Shown one piece after another: positions 9,471 to 19,528 of a DNA stretch of 64,000 nt. Source of the DNA: Tolumonas osonensis (GTDB lineage Bacteria > Pseudomonadota > Gammaproteobacteria > Enterobacterales > Aeromonadaceae). The position numbers were made by a program, and so were the translations under genes. The notes under the pieces are model-generated. The model saw only the letters and a list, made by a program, of their open reading frames with translations, made no database searches and was not told the origin of the DNA. Location: positions 160,786 through 224,785 of the forward strand of contig NZ_JACHGR010000007.1 in the NCBI RefSeq assembly GCF_014202415.1, given 5' to 3'. How positions within the stretch are numbered: the first letter of the stretch is position 1; each line of letters begins with the position of its first letter.

Positions 9471-10249
9471 CCGCTTACAATCGTCAGTACTTTTTCGCCC
9501 AGACGGAAAACATTCAGTTCCCCTCTCTCCATTTTCAGCCAGTTTTCGTTATGAGTCAGTGGCTGAGTCGCAATCACAGTCACTACATCATCCGGCGTTG
9601 TTTCCTGCTGAAAATCAATCGTCACATCATCATCGATTAACTTTGCCTGGCCAAACGGTGCTCTGCGGGTAATGCTATGCAAATTGGTTGTGCAATATGT
9701 AATCAGATATTCACCATCTGACAGCAGCATATTGAATACGCCGAGAGCCATCAGCTGATCACATAATGTTGCCAGAAACCGGAATAACGTTTCCGGCGTC
9801 TCGGGAAATACCGGGAATTGTTTCTCCAGCTGGTTTAACAGCCAGCAGAATGACTTTTCACTGTCTGTCTGGCCAACAGGTTCAAATCTGTCACAATCCA
9901 GAGATTCATAATTTGTTAACTGACCATTGTGTGCAAACGTCCAGTAACGTCCCCAGAGTTCACGCGTGAACGGATGAGTATTTTCCAGCGCGACACTGCC
10001 ACGGTTGGCTTGTCGGATATGACTGACAACCGCACAGCTTTTTATCGGGTATTCCTGCACCAGCCTGGCTATTTGTGACTGCGCACAGGCAACCGGATCT
10101 TTAAATGTCCGGCACCCCTTTCCTTCATAGAAAGTAATGCCCCAGCCATCTACGTGAGGACCTGTCCGGCCTCCACGCTGGACCAGACCAGTGAAACTGA
10201 AACAGATATCAGTAGGGACATTCGCACTCATGCCCAGTAATTCACACAC
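9452..10249 (-). CDS. yafJ: YafJ-type class II glutamine amidotransferase-like protein
   Basis: A 265-residue protein of the GATase type 2 (Ntn hydrolase) fold. After removal of Met1 the N terminus is the nucleophile Cys (MCELLGMS). HIRQANRG and THPF, with the NGQL block, form the glutamine pocket. E. coli YafJ is nearly identical in the first 60 residues. No synthase domain is attached and its physiological acceptor is not known. It starts at GTG 10249 with GAGGTGA upstream. It follows gmhA by 18 bp, the same gmhA-yafJ neighbourhood as in E. coli, so the two are probably co-transcribed. Confidence 0.9.
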   Translation of the reverse strand: MCELLGMSANVPTDICFSFTGLVQRGGRTGPHVDGWGITFYEGKGCRTFKDPVACAQSQIARLVQEYPIKSCAVVSHIRQANRGSVALENTHPFTRELWGRYWTFAHNGQLTNYESLDCDRFEPVGQTDSEKSFCWLLNQLEKQFPVFPETPETLFRFLATLCDQLMALGVFNMLLSDGEYLITYCTTNLHSITRRAPFGQAKLIDDDVTIDFQQETTPDDVVTVIATQPLTHNENWLKMERGELNVFRLGEKVLTIVSGKNQGA

Positions 10250-10267
10250 CGTCTCACCTCAGAGCAA

Positions 10268-10846
10268 TCAGTCAGCTAATTCTTTTTCGATCAGCATAAT
10301 CAAAATATGAATAATCTTGATATGAATTTCCTGAATACGATCGGCATAACCAAAATAAGGAACCCGGATCTCTACATCAGCCAATCCGGCCATTTTGCCG
10401 CCATCTTTACCGGTTAACGCGACGACCTTGATGCCTTTTACTTTCGCTGATTCAATCGCGGTAATAATATTCTGCGAATTACCACTGGTTGAGATCCCCA
10501 GCATCACATCACCTGGACGGCCAACCGCCTCCAGATAACGGGAAAAAACATACTGATAACCGTAGTCATTAGATACACAGGACAAATGACTTGGATCAGA
10601 AATAGCAATCCCCGCATAACCCGGACGATCTTCCCGGTAACGACCCGTTAGCTCTTCCGCAAAATGCATGGCATCACAATGAGAACCACCATTGCCGCAT
10701 GACATCACTTTACCGCCAGTACGCAAGGAGGCAGCAATCAGTTTCGCAGCCTGTTCTATAGCATTAATATTTTCAGCATCAGCAATAAAATCAGCCAATG
10801 CCTGCTGAGCTGTTACCAATTCCTGCTTGATCAATTCCTGATACAT
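10268..10846 (-). CDS. gmhA: Sedoheptulose-7-phosphate isomerase GmhA (LpcA)
   Basis: A 192-residue SIS-domain isomerase, the normal family length, converting sedoheptulose 7-phosphate to D-glycero-D-manno-heptose 7-phosphate, the first step of ADP-heptose supply for the LPS inner core. SIS motifs are visible as [21 protein letters not shown] (about residues 49-69) and [11 protein letters not shown]. It lies between dnaQ and yafJ on the same strand, 42 bp after the dnaQ stop. Confidence 0.95.
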   Translation of the reverse strand: MYQELIKQELVTAQQALADFIADAENINAIEQAAKLIAASLRTGGKVMSCGNGGSHCDAMHFAEELTGRYREDRPGYAGIAISDPSHLSCVSNDYGYQYVFSRYLEAVGRPGDVMLGISTSGNSQNIITAIESAKVKGIKVVALTGKDGGKMAGLADVEIRVPYFGYADRIQEIHIKIIHILIMLIEKELAD

Positions 10847-10888
10847 ATATTCTATTTTTCCTTTCAGATAGTTATATGGAAAAACAAT

Positions 10889-11638
10889 TTATTCCTGCGT
10901 TGGTCGCCAGAGACAACTACCACCTTTTTTGGAAACCAAATCCAGTCTTTTCTCATGTTCGGCCAATTCATCAACTGAAGCCCGGAGAATTCTGAGTTCA
11001 CCATTACGTTGTAACATTTTAGGCTGATGTCCGGAAACAGATACGCCTGAACTATTATCATTAACGCCAGCATGTAACTCCAGCCGGGTTTGCCCACCGG
11101 TCATCAATAAATAGACATCAGCCAGAATTTCGGCGTCAAGTAACGCGCCGTGCAAGGTGCGATGAGAATTATCGATACCGAATCGGGAACAAAGCGCATC
11201 CAGGCTGTTCCGCTTACCAGGAAACTGACTTCGGGCTAATGCCAGCGAATCGGTAACCTGGCAGAGATCCCTGGTTCGCTCGGTCCAGCCCAGCTTTTCA
11301 AACTCATAGTCCATAAAGCCCACGTCGAACGACGCATTATGAATAACAAGTTCAGCACCTTTGATAAAATCCCGGAATTCCTGTGCGATTGCCGCAAAGG
11401 GCGGTTTATCCGCCAGAAAGGCATCGCTGATCCCATGAACACGGAATGCCTCTTCATCCACCAGACGATCAGGTTTGATATAAACATGATAGTGATTACC
11501 GGTTAATCGCCGGTTAATAACCTCTACACAGCCGATTTCGATAATACGGTGGCCTATATAATGAGGGCCACCGTTTTGATTCATACCAGTGGTTTCGGTA
11601 TCCAGAACAATCTGGCGGTTGGTTTGCATTGGGTTCAT
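10889..11638 (-). CDS. dnaQ: DNA polymerase III epsilon subunit (proofreading exonuclease)
   Basis: A 249-residue 3'-5' exonuclease of the DnaQ family. ExoI (VLDTETTGMN, about residue 11), ExoII (IHNASFDVGFMD) and ExoIII-epsilon (HGALLDAEILADVY) carry the metal-binding acidic residues. The C-terminal segment (ELAEHEKRLDLVSKKGGSCLW) matches the part that binds the alpha subunit. The weak clamp-binding site after the exonuclease domain (QTSMAF in E. coli) reads QTRLEL here. It diverges from rnhA across a 50-bp gap, the same dnaQ/rnhA pair as in E. coli. Confidence 0.95.
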   Translation of the reverse strand: MNPMQTNRQIVLDTETTGMNQNGGPHYIGHRIIEIGCVEVINRRLTGNHYHVYIKPDRLVDEEAFRVHGISDAFLADKPPFAAIAQEFRDFIKGAELVIHNASFDVGFMDYEFEKLGWTERTRDLCQVTDSLALARSQFPGKRNSLDALCSRFGIDNSHRTLHGALLDAEILADVYLLMTGGQTRLELHAGVNDNSSGVSVSGHQPKMLQRNGELRILRASVDELAEHEKRLDLVSKKGGSCLWRPTQE

Positions 11639-11688
11639 AGCACTTTTATGTCACACTTTACTCAGATGCTCAGAATACCACGACACAG

Positions 11689-12153
11689 ATGTTAAAACAG
11701 ATAACTCTCTACACTGACGGTTCCTGTCTGGGAAATCCCGGACCGGGCGGTTATGCCGCAGTGCTGATTTACAAACAACACCGTAAAGAATTAGCTCAGG
11801 GTTATGAGTTAACCACCAATAACCGTATGGAGCTGATGGCTGCGATAGCCGGCCTGCAATCATTAACCGAACCATGTCAGGTCCAACTGACCACGGATAG
11901 TCAGTACGTGCGTCAGGGGATTACGCAGTGGATCCACGGCTGGAAAAAGAAGGGTTGGAAAACAGCAAATCGGGAACCGGTAAAAAATGTGGACCTCTGG
12001 TTATTACTGGATGCCGAAATACAACGTCATGATGTTGAATGGCATTGGGTGAAAGGCCACTCGGGACATCCGGAGAATGAACGCTGTGATGAGCTTGCCC
12101 GGAATGCTGCGATGGCAGATGATCGTCGTCCTGATTCTGGTTATCAAACTTAA
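11689..12153 (+). CDS. rnhA: Ribonuclease HI
   Basis: A 154-residue enzyme that cuts the RNA strand of RNA-DNA hybrids. The catalytic residues are all present: Asp in [14 protein letters not shown] (about residue 9), Glu in [10 protein letters not shown], Asp in TTDSQYV and Asp in NERCDELAR. The handle region [20 protein letters not shown] is intact. It is divergent from dnaQ and its stop overlaps that of the methyltransferase gene on the other strand. Confidence 0.96.
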   Translation: MLKQITLYTDGSCLGNPGPGGYAAVLIYKQHRKELAQGYELTTNNRMELMAAIAGLQSLTEPCQVQLTTDSQYVRQGITQWIHGWKKKGWKTANREPVKNVDLWLLLDAEIQRHDVEWHWVKGHSGHPENERCDELARNAAMADDRRPDSGYQT

Positions 12154-12905
12154 TATTTCACATTCCCGCTGTTACTGCAGGCCGGATTTTTTAGTCTGGC
12201 CATGCCACCAACCATGACCGGGCGTCTTAGCCAGGCTGTTTCCTGAATACGGGTTAACGGAATCGTTCGCTTTCTTGCGGCCAGCATATAAGTTGACGCA
12301 AAACGGTGACCACTCCGTTTCCCGGTATTGTCCCGTAAACCATGGGTACGGTTGCGACGTTTCAGTGCAGAATAAGCAAAACCTTCAATGTGTACGATTT
12401 CAAAGCCGAGCAAATGCAACCAATCCAGCACACGCTCTGGCGAAAACATACGAGCCGACCAGGGTAACCGACGGCGCAGATTCGGTAATAACTTGCCAAG
12501 ACCAACCACGCTATAAGGGTTAAATCCACTGATAATAATCCAGCCATCCGGAGTTAAAACCCGCTCCGCCTCTCTTAATATCTGGTGCGGATCATTGCTG
12601 AAATCCAGCAAATGAGCCAGCAAACAGGCATCAACACTGCCGGAACGGATTGGCAACTCATCAACATCAGCAATAATACCGAGAGAAACGCCAGATGAAG
12701 CAATTGCACACTGATGACGAATGGCGGACGCGGTACAGGAGAGCTGGCTGCTTAAAGTACCGAGCTTCAGAAGGTGGTAGCCAAACATAAAAGGACACCA
12801 TTCATCCAGCTTGTGCTGAATTTCCATTGCCAGCCAATCGCCCATTGGCAATTCAGTCCAGGTTTCTGGTGCAATGATTTCCCGGTTTGTTTTTGCTGGT
12901 TTCAC
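12150..12905 (-). CDS. Class I SAM-dependent methyltransferase-like protein (YafS-like)
   Basis: A 251-residue protein with a methyltransferase type 11-like core: the acidic segment [24 protein letters not shown] (about residues 78-101) and the [21 protein letters not shown] block. The first glycine motif is poorly conserved. Position next to rnhA and gloB matches E. coli yafS, which lies between rnhA and gloB, so I take it as the orthologue. The substrate is unknown. It diverges from gloB, with 86 bp between the start codons. Confidence 0.8.
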   Translation of the reverse strand: MKPAKTNREIIAPETWTELPMGDWLAMEIQHKLDEWCPFMFGYHLLKLGTLSSQLSCTASAIRHQCAIASSGVSLGIIADVDELPIRSGSVDACLLAHLLDFSNDPHQILREAERVLTPDGWIIISGFNPYSVVGLGKLLPNLRRRLPWSARMFSPERVLDWLHLLGFEIVHIEGFAYSALKRRNRTHGLRDNTGKRSGHRFASTYMLAARKRTIPLTRIQETAWLRRPVMVGGMARLKNPACSNSGNVKY

Positions 12906-12991
12906 TTCATCCCCTCAATACGGGTAAATGTTGCCTTTCTTTCTTATTCATTCTATACACAACTTCTGTCATCAGACCCGGAGCACATCAC

Positions 12992-13762
12992 ATGTTGCAG
13001 GTACAAACAATTCCAAGTCGTCAAGATAACTATATTTGGCTGATAAAACAGGGAGATCAAGCCATTGTTGTGGATCCTGGTGAATCGGCCCCCGTTATTG
13101 AACGGCTCCGTCAGCAATCATTAAATCTCCGGGCTATTTTTCTTACGCATCATCATCATGATCATGTTGACGGTGTCGCCGCATTGTCAGAGTTATACCC
13201 ACAATGTGAGGTTTATGGACCCAAGATAACATTATCCGCCGTACCTCAGTTAAAACCCATGAATGATCAGGATCTGATCAGTTTCCCGGATCTTGGACTA
13301 ACATTCACTGTCTGGCATACCCCGGGGCATACTGCTGAACATATTGTGTTCCATAGTCATGGTGCCCTGTTTTGTGGCGATACACTCTTTTCCGGAGGCT
13401 GCGGTCGTTTGTTTACCGGAACAGCAGAACAGCTGTATAACTCTCTGCAACGGCTGACCACCTTACCTGAGGATACATTGGTTTATCCTGCTCATGAATA
13501 TACTTACAATAATTTAAGCTACTGCCTGCTTGTTGAACCAGATAATATGTTCACAATAAAGCGAATTAAAGAAGTGAGTAAATTGCGGCAACAAGGTTGT
13601 CCAACGCTGCCCTCCACGATAGAAATTGAAAAACAGAGTAATGTGTTTTTACGGACGAAAATGCCCTCAGTAGCAGTTTTCGCTCAGAATTCAAGCAATC
13701 TCTATCTCGAAAATGAGATCCAGATCTTTGCTATTTTACGTGAAAAAAAGAATAATCTTTAA
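12992..13762 (+). CDS. gloB: Hydroxyacylglutathione hydrolase (glyoxalase II)
   Basis: A 256-residue metallo-beta-lactamase-fold hydrolase that releases D-lactate from S-lactoylglutathione in methylglyoxal detoxification. The binuclear metal motif THHHHDHVDG lies near residues 52-61, with GHTAEH, FCGDTLFSGGCGR and PAHEYT downstream. I chose ATG at 12992 with GGAG upstream; the longer frame from 12887 runs into the divergent methyltransferase gene. The order yafS-gloB-mltD is as in E. coli. Confidence 0.94.
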   Translation: MLQVQTIPSRQDNYIWLIKQGDQAIVVDPGESAPVIERLRQQSLNLRAIFLTHHHHDHVDGVAALSELYPQCEVYGPKITLSAVPQLKPMNDQDLISFPDLGLTFTVWHTPGHTAEHIVFHSHGALFCGDTLFSGGCGRLFTGTAEQLYNSLQRLTTLPEDTLVYPAHEYTYNNLSYCLLVEPDNMFTIKRIKEVSKLRQQGCPTLPSTIEIEKQSNVFLRTKMPSVAVFAQNSSNLYLENEIQIFAILREKKNNL

Positions 13763-13845
13763 CCTGTAAATGAGCATAATTTATGCAAGGCTTGATCTGA
13801 ACCCCAATCACACTTACCATCTGTCAAAATTTTAAGGATGACTGG

Positions 13846-15273
13846 ATGAACATGAAGCTACATTTGGCCCTTCTGGGCGCGTTGTTGCTGACCGGTTGCC
13901 AGGCGTTACAAACCGACTCAGATAAAAATAATTTGGGTTCTACCGTTAACGTAATGTCGAATTACAGGTCGCATGCGACTTCGGCACTGGATCGATCGGA
14001 ACGCTCACACCCGTATATGTGGGATCGCATTGCTGACGAGATGCAACTGCCCATGCCAAACGATCCAGACGTCATCGCATTCCGAGACTGGTACATCAAA
14101 CATCCTAAATACCTGCGCACAGTTACCGAACGTGCCGCCCCTTTCCTCCATCTGATCACCGAGGAAATAGATAAACGTCAGATGCCAATGGAGCTGGTGT
14201 TATTGCCCATTGTTGAAAGTGCATATAACCCTAATGCCCGCTCCCATGGCAACGCTGTTGGCTTATGGCAATTTCTTAGTGCGTCAGGCCGACGTTACGG
14301 TCTGAAACAGGATTACTGGTATGACGGTCGTCGTGACGTTGTCGCATCAACTCAGGCTGCATTAGATTACCTTGCTCAGCTTAATGCCTACTTTGAAGGC
14401 GACTGGCTGAATGCAGTGGCTGCTTATAATGCAGGAGAAGGTCGTATTCAGAATGCGATCGAGGCTAACCGATCCCGCGGTAAAGCGACTGATTTCTTTT
14501 CTCTGAATTTGCCACGTCAGACCATGGAATATGTACCTCGGCTGATGGCACTGGCTGACGTCATTAAAAATGCCAAAAAATATGGGATCGACCTGCCTAA
14601 AATACCTAACCGCCCATCAGTGCGTTTAATTGATACCAATGGTCAGATCGATCTCCGGACTGCGGCAGAACAAGCCAATATGTCCTTGCCAGCATTAAAA
14701 CGACTGAACCCTGGCTTCAATCGTAACGCCACGTCACCGCAAGGTCCGAATCATCTTCTGGTGCCGATTAACGTAGCTGATGAACTGGAGTTAGCGTTGG
14801 CAGACATGTCACCGCAAAAACGGATGCGCAGTGACAGTGAACGCGTTGCAGTAGCCAGCAATAATGAAAATGATTCTGCCGCTGGTGGCCGTACCACAAA
14901 AACAACGTCAGTTATTGCCGTTCATCATAAAGTAAAACGTGGTGATACGTTATGGACTATTGCCAGCTCTTACGGTGTATCCGAGAAACAGCTGATGCAA
15001 TGGAACAAGTTGAGCAAGAAGAAACTGAAGGCAGGTCAGGTGCTGTTAGTTAATGCGCCAACGAAAAAGGCGTCAGGCAAAGCATCTAAACTGTCTGTTG
15101 CAAAAGCAGCAAAATCCAAGCGTTATGAAGTTCGCCGTGGAGATTCGCTTTCTTCCATCGCAGAGAAATTCCAAATCAAAGTAAACGATCTGGTGCGCTG
15201 GAATGGACTGGATCATAACCGCCTTAAACCAGGTCAGACACTGACCGTCAGACTTGATGACAATGGCGTGTGA
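13846..15273 (+). CDS. mltD: Membrane-bound lytic murein transglycosylase D
   Basis: A 475-residue lipoprotein with lipobox LTGC at residues 15-18, an SLT catalytic domain (catalytic Glu124 in LPIVESAYNP; later AAYNAGEGRI) and two LysM peptidoglycan-binding repeats (about 346-390 and 423-468: VKRGDTLWTIAS and VRRGDSLSSIAE). It cleaves the glycan strand with formation of 1,6-anhydromuropeptides at the outer membrane. The linker before LysM1 is Ser/Asn/Gly-rich. It is a single gene ended by a good terminator. Confidence 0.94.
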   Translation: MNMKLHLALLGALLLTGCQALQTDSDKNNLGSTVNVMSNYRSHATSALDRSERSHPYMWDRIADEMQLPMPNDPDVIAFRDWYIKHPKYLRTVTERAAPFLHLITEEIDKRQMPMELVLLPIVESAYNPNARSHGNAVGLWQFLSASGRRYGLKQDYWYDGRRDVVASTQAALDYLAQLNAYFEGDWLNAVAAYNAGEGRIQNAIEANRSRGKATDFFSLNLPRQTMEYVPRLMALADVIKNAKKYGIDLPKIPNRPSVRLIDTNGQIDLRTAAEQANMSLPALKRLNPGFNRNATSPQGPNHLLVPINVADELELALADMSPQKRMRSDSERVAVASNNENDSAAGGRTTKTTSVIAVHHKVKRGDTLWTIASSYGVSEKQLMQWNKLSKKKLKAGQVLLVNAPTKKASGKASKLSVAKAAKSKRYEVRRGDSLSSIAEKFQIKVNDLVRWNGLDHNRLKPGQTLTVRLDDNGV

Positions 15274-15290
15274 TTACAGTATGTTCAAGA

Positions 15291-15318
15291 AAAATCGGGA
15301 GCCAGTGCTCCCGATTTT
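15291..15318. terminator. Terminator after mltD
   Basis: A 12-bp perfect stem AAAATCGGGAGC / GCTCCCGATTTT with a 4-nt loop CAGT, starting 17 bases after the mltD stop; T-rich sequence follows. Confidence 0.85.
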
Positions 15319-15378
15319 GTTTTCTGCACGTCTTCATTCTAAGATAAAACCTGCTTGCTGTTATCCGGGAAAAATACC

Positions 15379-16206
15379 ATGTCCGATTTTATTCTCATTA
15401 CAGGCTGCTCAACCGGTATCGGTTTACATTTAGCGCAACGGTTACAGCAGGAAGGGTTTAATGTATTGGCAACAGCCAGAAACGATGCTGATGTTAAACG
15501 TCTGAGCGAATCCGGTCTGAATGCGCATCTGTTAGATTTGGATAATGAAAAGAGTATTGAGCAGGCTGCCGGATGGGCTTTAACTCAGTCTTCTGGTCAA
15601 CTATACGGACTCATAAATAATGGTGCTTATGGCCAGCCTGGTGCCATCGAGGATTTACCGACCCAGGCGCTACGGGCACAATTCAGTACCAATTTATTTG
15701 GCTGGCATCATCTTATCCGTCAGATCCTGCCTGTCATGCTCAAAAATAACCGGGGACGAATCATTCAGGTCAGCTCGCTGCTGGGTCTGGTAGCGATGAA
15801 ATATCGTGGCGCCTATAACGCCAGCAAGTTTGCCCTGGAAGGTTATACCGATACACTTCGCCTTGAATTACGCGATACGGCGGTCCAAGTCAGCCTGATT
15901 GAGCCCGGCCCGGTACGCAGTCAATTCCGCAGTAACGCGCTTAAAAAGTTTCTACAGAATATTGATGTCAACGGAAGCCGGCACCAGGTAATTTATCAGC
16001 TAACATTACAACGTTTACAACGGCCTGAGCCCAAAAATCCGTTTACACTGGAACCGGAGTCCTGCGTGGCACCGGCACTGCATGCGCTACGAAGTAACCG
16101 GGCCAGAGTCCGCTATGGTGTCACCTTTCCCACTCACCTGTTTGCTGTATTAAGACGACTGCTTCCGGCCCGCTGGCTGGACAATATCCTTTGCCGCTCT
16201 GCCTGA
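15379..16206 (+). CDS. Short-chain dehydrogenase/reductase (YbbO-like)
   Basis: A 275-residue classical SDR. The NAD(P) motif TGCSTGIG is at residues 8-15, NNGAYG at about 82, the catalytic Ser in QVSSLLGL and the catalytic YNASK at about 151-155, followed by IEPGPVRSQF. ARN after the second beta strand suggests NADP preference. The C-terminal part (RRLLPARWLDNIL) resembles E. coli YbbO, an SDR of uncertain substrate. I used ATG at 15379; an upstream in-frame start would add 8 residues and overlap the promoter region. It is a single gene with its own terminator. Confidence 0.85.
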   Translation: MSDFILITGCSTGIGLHLAQRLQQEGFNVLATARNDADVKRLSESGLNAHLLDLDNEKSIEQAAGWALTQSSGQLYGLINNGAYGQPGAIEDLPTQALRAQFSTNLFGWHHLIRQILPVMLKNNRGRIIQVSSLLGLVAMKYRGAYNASKFALEGYTDTLRLELRDTAVQVSLIEPGPVRSQFRSNALKKFLQNIDVNGSRHQVIYQLTLQRLQRPEPKNPFTLEPESCVAPALHALRSNRARVRYGVTFPTHLFAVLRRLLPARWLDNILCRSA

Positions 16207-16212
16207 CGAAAA

Positions 16213-16239
16213 AAATGCCGCTTTGTAATAGCGGCATTT
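16213..16239. terminator. Terminator between the SDR gene and the DUF1904 gene
   Basis: A perfect 9-bp stem AAATGCCGC / GCGGCATTT with a 9-nt loop lies between two converging genes, with A-rich sequence on its left and T-rich on its right, so it can act on both strands. Confidence 0.8.
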
Positions 16240-16248
16240 ATCTGCTGG

Positions 16249-16581
16249 TTAATAATGTTCACCGTTATCGTAATAACCACTCCGGTTCAGTGGCTGAACG
16301 ACAACTGCTATTTCAGCATCATTTCCGACAACCGGCCGGACAATTGATGTAATCAGTTTCGCTGCAGCATCCTGCATTTCCTGTCCCCGATCGAACCAGA
16401 AAAGCTCAATAAATGGATATGCCTGTCCACCAAAGCGTGTCGCAATAAACTCAGTCGGAATATACTCAACAGTAAAATGAGCGGCAGGCGCTTTGGTTAA
16501 ATCAGCCAGTTGTTCAACCAGCGTTTCACTGATTGCAACAACTGTTTCACGTTGCATTCCCCGGCATCGAATATGAGGCAT
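16249..16581 (-). CDS. DUF1904 tautomerase-like small protein
   Basis: A 110-residue protein starting MPHIRCRGMQ. The N-terminal Pro after Met and the beta-alpha-beta pattern recall the 4-oxalocrotonate tautomerase fold; sequence features such as EYIPTEF and FIELFWFDRGQEMQD fit DUF1904. Function is unknown, and whether Pro acts as a general base is untested. It diverges from the TraB-like gene with start codons only 11 bp apart. Confidence 0.75.
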   Translation of the reverse strand: MPHIRCRGMQRETVVAISETLVEQLADLTKAPAAHFTVEYIPTEFIATRFGGQAYPFIELFWFDRGQEMQDAAAKLITSIVRPVVGNDAEIAVVVQPLNRSGYYDNGEHY

Positions 16582-16592
16582 TACATATCTCC

Positions 16593-17510
16593 ATGAAAAA
16601 AAGACTACGGCACTATGGTAATTCGCTGATTTCAGGAATGAAAGAGGCTAGCTGGCTGGGGCTGTTACTGCTAAGCCTGTCACCGGGTCATATACTGGCT
16701 GCTTCCGCACCCGATTTCTGGCTGGCAGAACGCGGATCGCAAAAATTATGGCTACTGGGTTCCATTCATGTTGGTAGTGAAGAGATGTATCCACTATCGC
16801 CGGTCATCATGCAAAGCTGGGCCAGCGCTGAAAATTTAATCGTGGAAACCGATCTGAGCAACTCGCCTGAAAATAATCAGACATTGCTCAACTATGCAAT
16901 GTTACCCCCAGATACCGCATTAATCCGGCAACTCAGTGAACCGCTTTACCGGAAAACCATGGATGTTGCTTCGCAATATCAGCTGAAAGAACCCTTACTG
17001 GCTCATTTCCGTCCCTGGTTTATCGCCATCACCTTGCAGCAGCAGGCCATTCAGCTCGCTGGTTATCAACCCGCATTCGGAATTGATCAATATTTCATCA
17101 GTCAGGCCAAAAACCGTCAGGTACCCGTTACCTGGCTGGAAACACCGGAGCAACAGCTAACCTATCTGGCAAATCTGGGAGATATTGAGGATGATTTTCT
17201 GGATGCTACGCTACAGCAAATCAGTAAAGTCCATGAAGATCTCCCGGAATTGATTAAAGCCTGGGAAAAAGGTGATCGGGAAAAAATACAGGCATTACTC
17301 GATGATGACGCCACCAGTCCTGAATTACAGCACTATCTCAAACAATATTTGATCAAGGAAAGGAACCAGCGCTGGATACCGAAAATTATGGCTCAGTCTC
17401 CGGCCAATCATTTTATCGTCGTTGGTGCCATGCACCTTTATGGTAATGACGGGCTGTTAAAACTGCTGGAATCAAACGGATATAAACTTACCAATGTCAA
17501 CACGAAATGA
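16593..17510 (+). CDS. TraB/GumN family protein, probably exported
   Basis: A 305-residue protein of the TraB/PrgY/GumN superfamily (PF01963). The paired motifs are visible: LLGSIHVGSEEMYPLS near residue 50 and FIVVGAMHLYGNDGLLKLLES at the end, with a VETD strand between. These proteins are thought to be related to Tiki-type metalloproteases, but bacterial roles are poorly known. The N terminus is basic and then hydrophobic (SWLGLLLLSLSPGHILAASA), consistent with a signal peptide. I chose ATG 16593, since the longer frame overlaps the divergent gene. Confidence 0.85.
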   Translation: MKKRLRHYGNSLISGMKEASWLGLLLLSLSPGHILAASAPDFWLAERGSQKLWLLGSIHVGSEEMYPLSPVIMQSWASAENLIVETDLSNSPENNQTLLNYAMLPPDTALIRQLSEPLYRKTMDVASQYQLKEPLLAHFRPWFIAITLQQQAIQLAGYQPAFGIDQYFISQAKNRQVPVTWLETPEQQLTYLANLGDIEDDFLDATLQQISKVHEDLPELIKAWEKGDREKIQALLDDDATSPELQHYLKQYLIKERNQRWIPKIMAQSPANHFIVVGAMHLYGNDGLLKLLESNGYKLTNVNTK

Positions 17511-17636
17511 ACTGCTAACTGCCTGTCAGTATCTCAATCGGGTCAAGAGTTAATTACTGGTCTGATAAAGACCCGGACGCTATTATGACTGCAACAACGT
17601 AATTAATTGCTGCAGAAAGAGAACAGGAAAAACAAC

Positions 17637-19124
17637 ATGTCTTATCAGTTATTAGAACAACGTTTTCAGCAATTACATCATCTGCAACACCTGCAGGCTA
17701 TTTGTGGCTGGGATCAGGCAACCATGATGCCCGACGGCGGAAATCAGGCCCGGGGCGCGGCTTTAGCTGAACTGGCATTATTACAACATCAGAAACTTAC
17801 TGCACTGGAAGTCGCAGACTGGCTGAACACAGCCGAAAATGAAGAATTATCAGACCACCAGAAAGCCAACCTGCATGAAATGCGTCGCCGCTGGCAAAAT
17901 GCAGCTCTGCTACCGGATGATCTGGTACAGGCCAGAGCACTAGCGGGTTCCCGATGTGAACATGCCTGGCGGGAACAACGAAAAAACAATGATTGGAAAG
18001 GGTTCGAGCCAAATCTGAAGATTGTTGTGGACCTTACCCGTGAAGCGGCTCAAATCCGGGCAGAAGCATTAGAACTCTCGCCTTATGACAGTCTGATCGA
18101 TCTCTATGAGCCCGGCATGACTAGTCATCAGTTACTCCGTATATTTAATGAGCTTAAAACCTGGCTGCCACAAATCATCCGTCAGGCTGGCGAACGTCAA
18201 TCTCAGTTTAACCCGATCAGACCCGAGGGTCCGTTCTCTGTTGCCAGACAGAAGTCTCTGGGCTTACATGCCATGAAAATGCTGGATTTTGATTTTAACC
18301 ATGGCCGTCTGGATATCAGCACTCACCCATTCTGCGGTGGCGTACCAGAAGATGTGCGCATTACCACCCGCTATAACGAGCAGGACTTCATGTCCAGCCT
18401 GATGGGCGTTATCCATGAGACCGGACACGCCCGTTATGAACAGGGATTACCGGCTGAATGGCAGGGACAACCTGCAGGCGAAGCCCGTTCTATGGGTATC
18501 CATGAAAGTCAGAGCCTGTTTTTCGAAATGCAGCTGGCTCGTCATCCTGCGTTTATCCAGCGTATTGCGCCACTGATTAAACAGCATTTCGGCGATCAGC
18601 CTGCGCTGGAAGCAGAAAACCTCATTCAGCTGTACAGCCGTGTTGAACCGGGCTTTATCCGCGTGGACGCCGATGAACTGACCTATCCAGCTCATATTAT
18701 TTTACGTTTTGAAATTGAACAGGCACTGATAGAAGGGAAAATTCAGGTTCATGATCTGCCTGAAGTCTGGAATACCAAAATGCAGCAATATCTAGGGCTT
18801 AGCACCAAAGGTAATGATGCTATTGGCTGTATGCAGGATATTCACTGGACCGACGGCTCTTTCGGCTACTTTCCAAGTTATACATTAGGTGCTCTCTATG
18901 CTGCACAGTTCGCAGGTGCCATTGAGCGGGATGTGGGCAATATTGGTGATTTGATTACAGCTCAGGATGGTTTGCCACTCATCTTCAACTGGTTAAGAAC
19001 TCATGTATGGGAAAAAGCCAGCCTGCTCAGTACCGATGAACTGGTGCGTCAGGCCACGGGTGAAACATTGAATACACAATGGTTCCGGCATTATCTCGAA
19101 CAACGTTACGTATCTGCGTCATAA
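17637..19124 (+). CDS. Carboxypeptidase Taq-type metallopeptidase (family M32)
   Basis: A 495-residue enzyme of family M32, close to the usual 500 residues. The zinc motif HETGH lies near residue 260 in the long conserved stretch VIHETGHARYEQGLP, and the family blocks MGIHESQSLFFE and DADELTYPAHIILRFEIE follow. M32 enzymes remove C-terminal residues from peptides in the cytoplasm; no signal peptide is seen. ATG at 17637 has AGGA upstream and gives the family N terminus with WDQATMMP near residue 28. A strong terminator follows. Confidence 0.92.
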   Translation: MSYQLLEQRFQQLHHLQHLQAICGWDQATMMPDGGNQARGAALAELALLQHQKLTALEVADWLNTAENEELSDHQKANLHEMRRRWQNAALLPDDLVQARALAGSRCEHAWREQRKNNDWKGFEPNLKIVVDLTREAAQIRAEALELSPYDSLIDLYEPGMTSHQLLRIFNELKTWLPQIIRQAGERQSQFNPIRPEGPFSVARQKSLGLHAMKMLDFDFNHGRLDISTHPFCGGVPEDVRITTRYNEQDFMSSLMGVIHETGHARYEQGLPAEWQGQPAGEARSMGIHESQSLFFEMQLARHPAFIQRIAPLIKQHFGDQPALEAENLIQLYSRVEPGFIRVDADELTYPAHIILRFEIEQALIEGKIQVHDLPEVWNTKMQQYLGLSTKGNDAIGCMQDIHWTDGSFGYFPSYTLGALYAAQFAGAIERDVGNIGDLITAQDGLPLIFNWLRTHVWEKASLLSTDELVRQATGETLNTQWFRHYLEQRYVSAS

Positions 19125-19136
19125 CAACTCCTGTTC

Positions 19137-19163
19137 TGGCCACAGAAAGTTGTTCTGTGGCCA
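19137..19163. terminator. Terminator after the M32 carboxypeptidase gene
   Basis: An 11-bp perfect stem TGGCCACAGAA / TTCTGTGGCCA with a 5-nt loop, followed by TTTCTT, 12 bases after the stop codon. Confidence 0.85.
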
Positions 19164-19287
19164 TTTCTTCATATTTAAAATCGCACCGCCTCTGCCCAGA
19201 AAACACTCACCAACCTGATTTTTAGACACAAAAAGCCTGAAAAATAAGCACTTGAACTGATATGAGCTGTTTTTATCAGATTCGGGG

Positions 19288-19315
19288 TTCACAAACCCAA
19301 AGATTCTGGTAGTAT
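19288..19315 (+). promoter_or_regulatory. Probable promoter of the tRNA-Tyr pair
   Basis: TTCACA (one mismatch to TTGACA) and TAGTAT (four of six to TATAAT) are separated by 16 bp and end 15 bp before the first tRNA. The stretch after the -10 is GC-rich (TCGCTCCGC), as in stringently controlled stable-RNA promoters. Confidence 0.55.
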
Positions 19316-19330
19316 TCGCTCCGCACTCGA

Positions 19331-19415
<85 letters not shown>

Positions 19416-19443
19416 TTCAGTGCATCAAAAACGTAAAGCTCGT

Positions 19444-19528
<85 letters not shown>
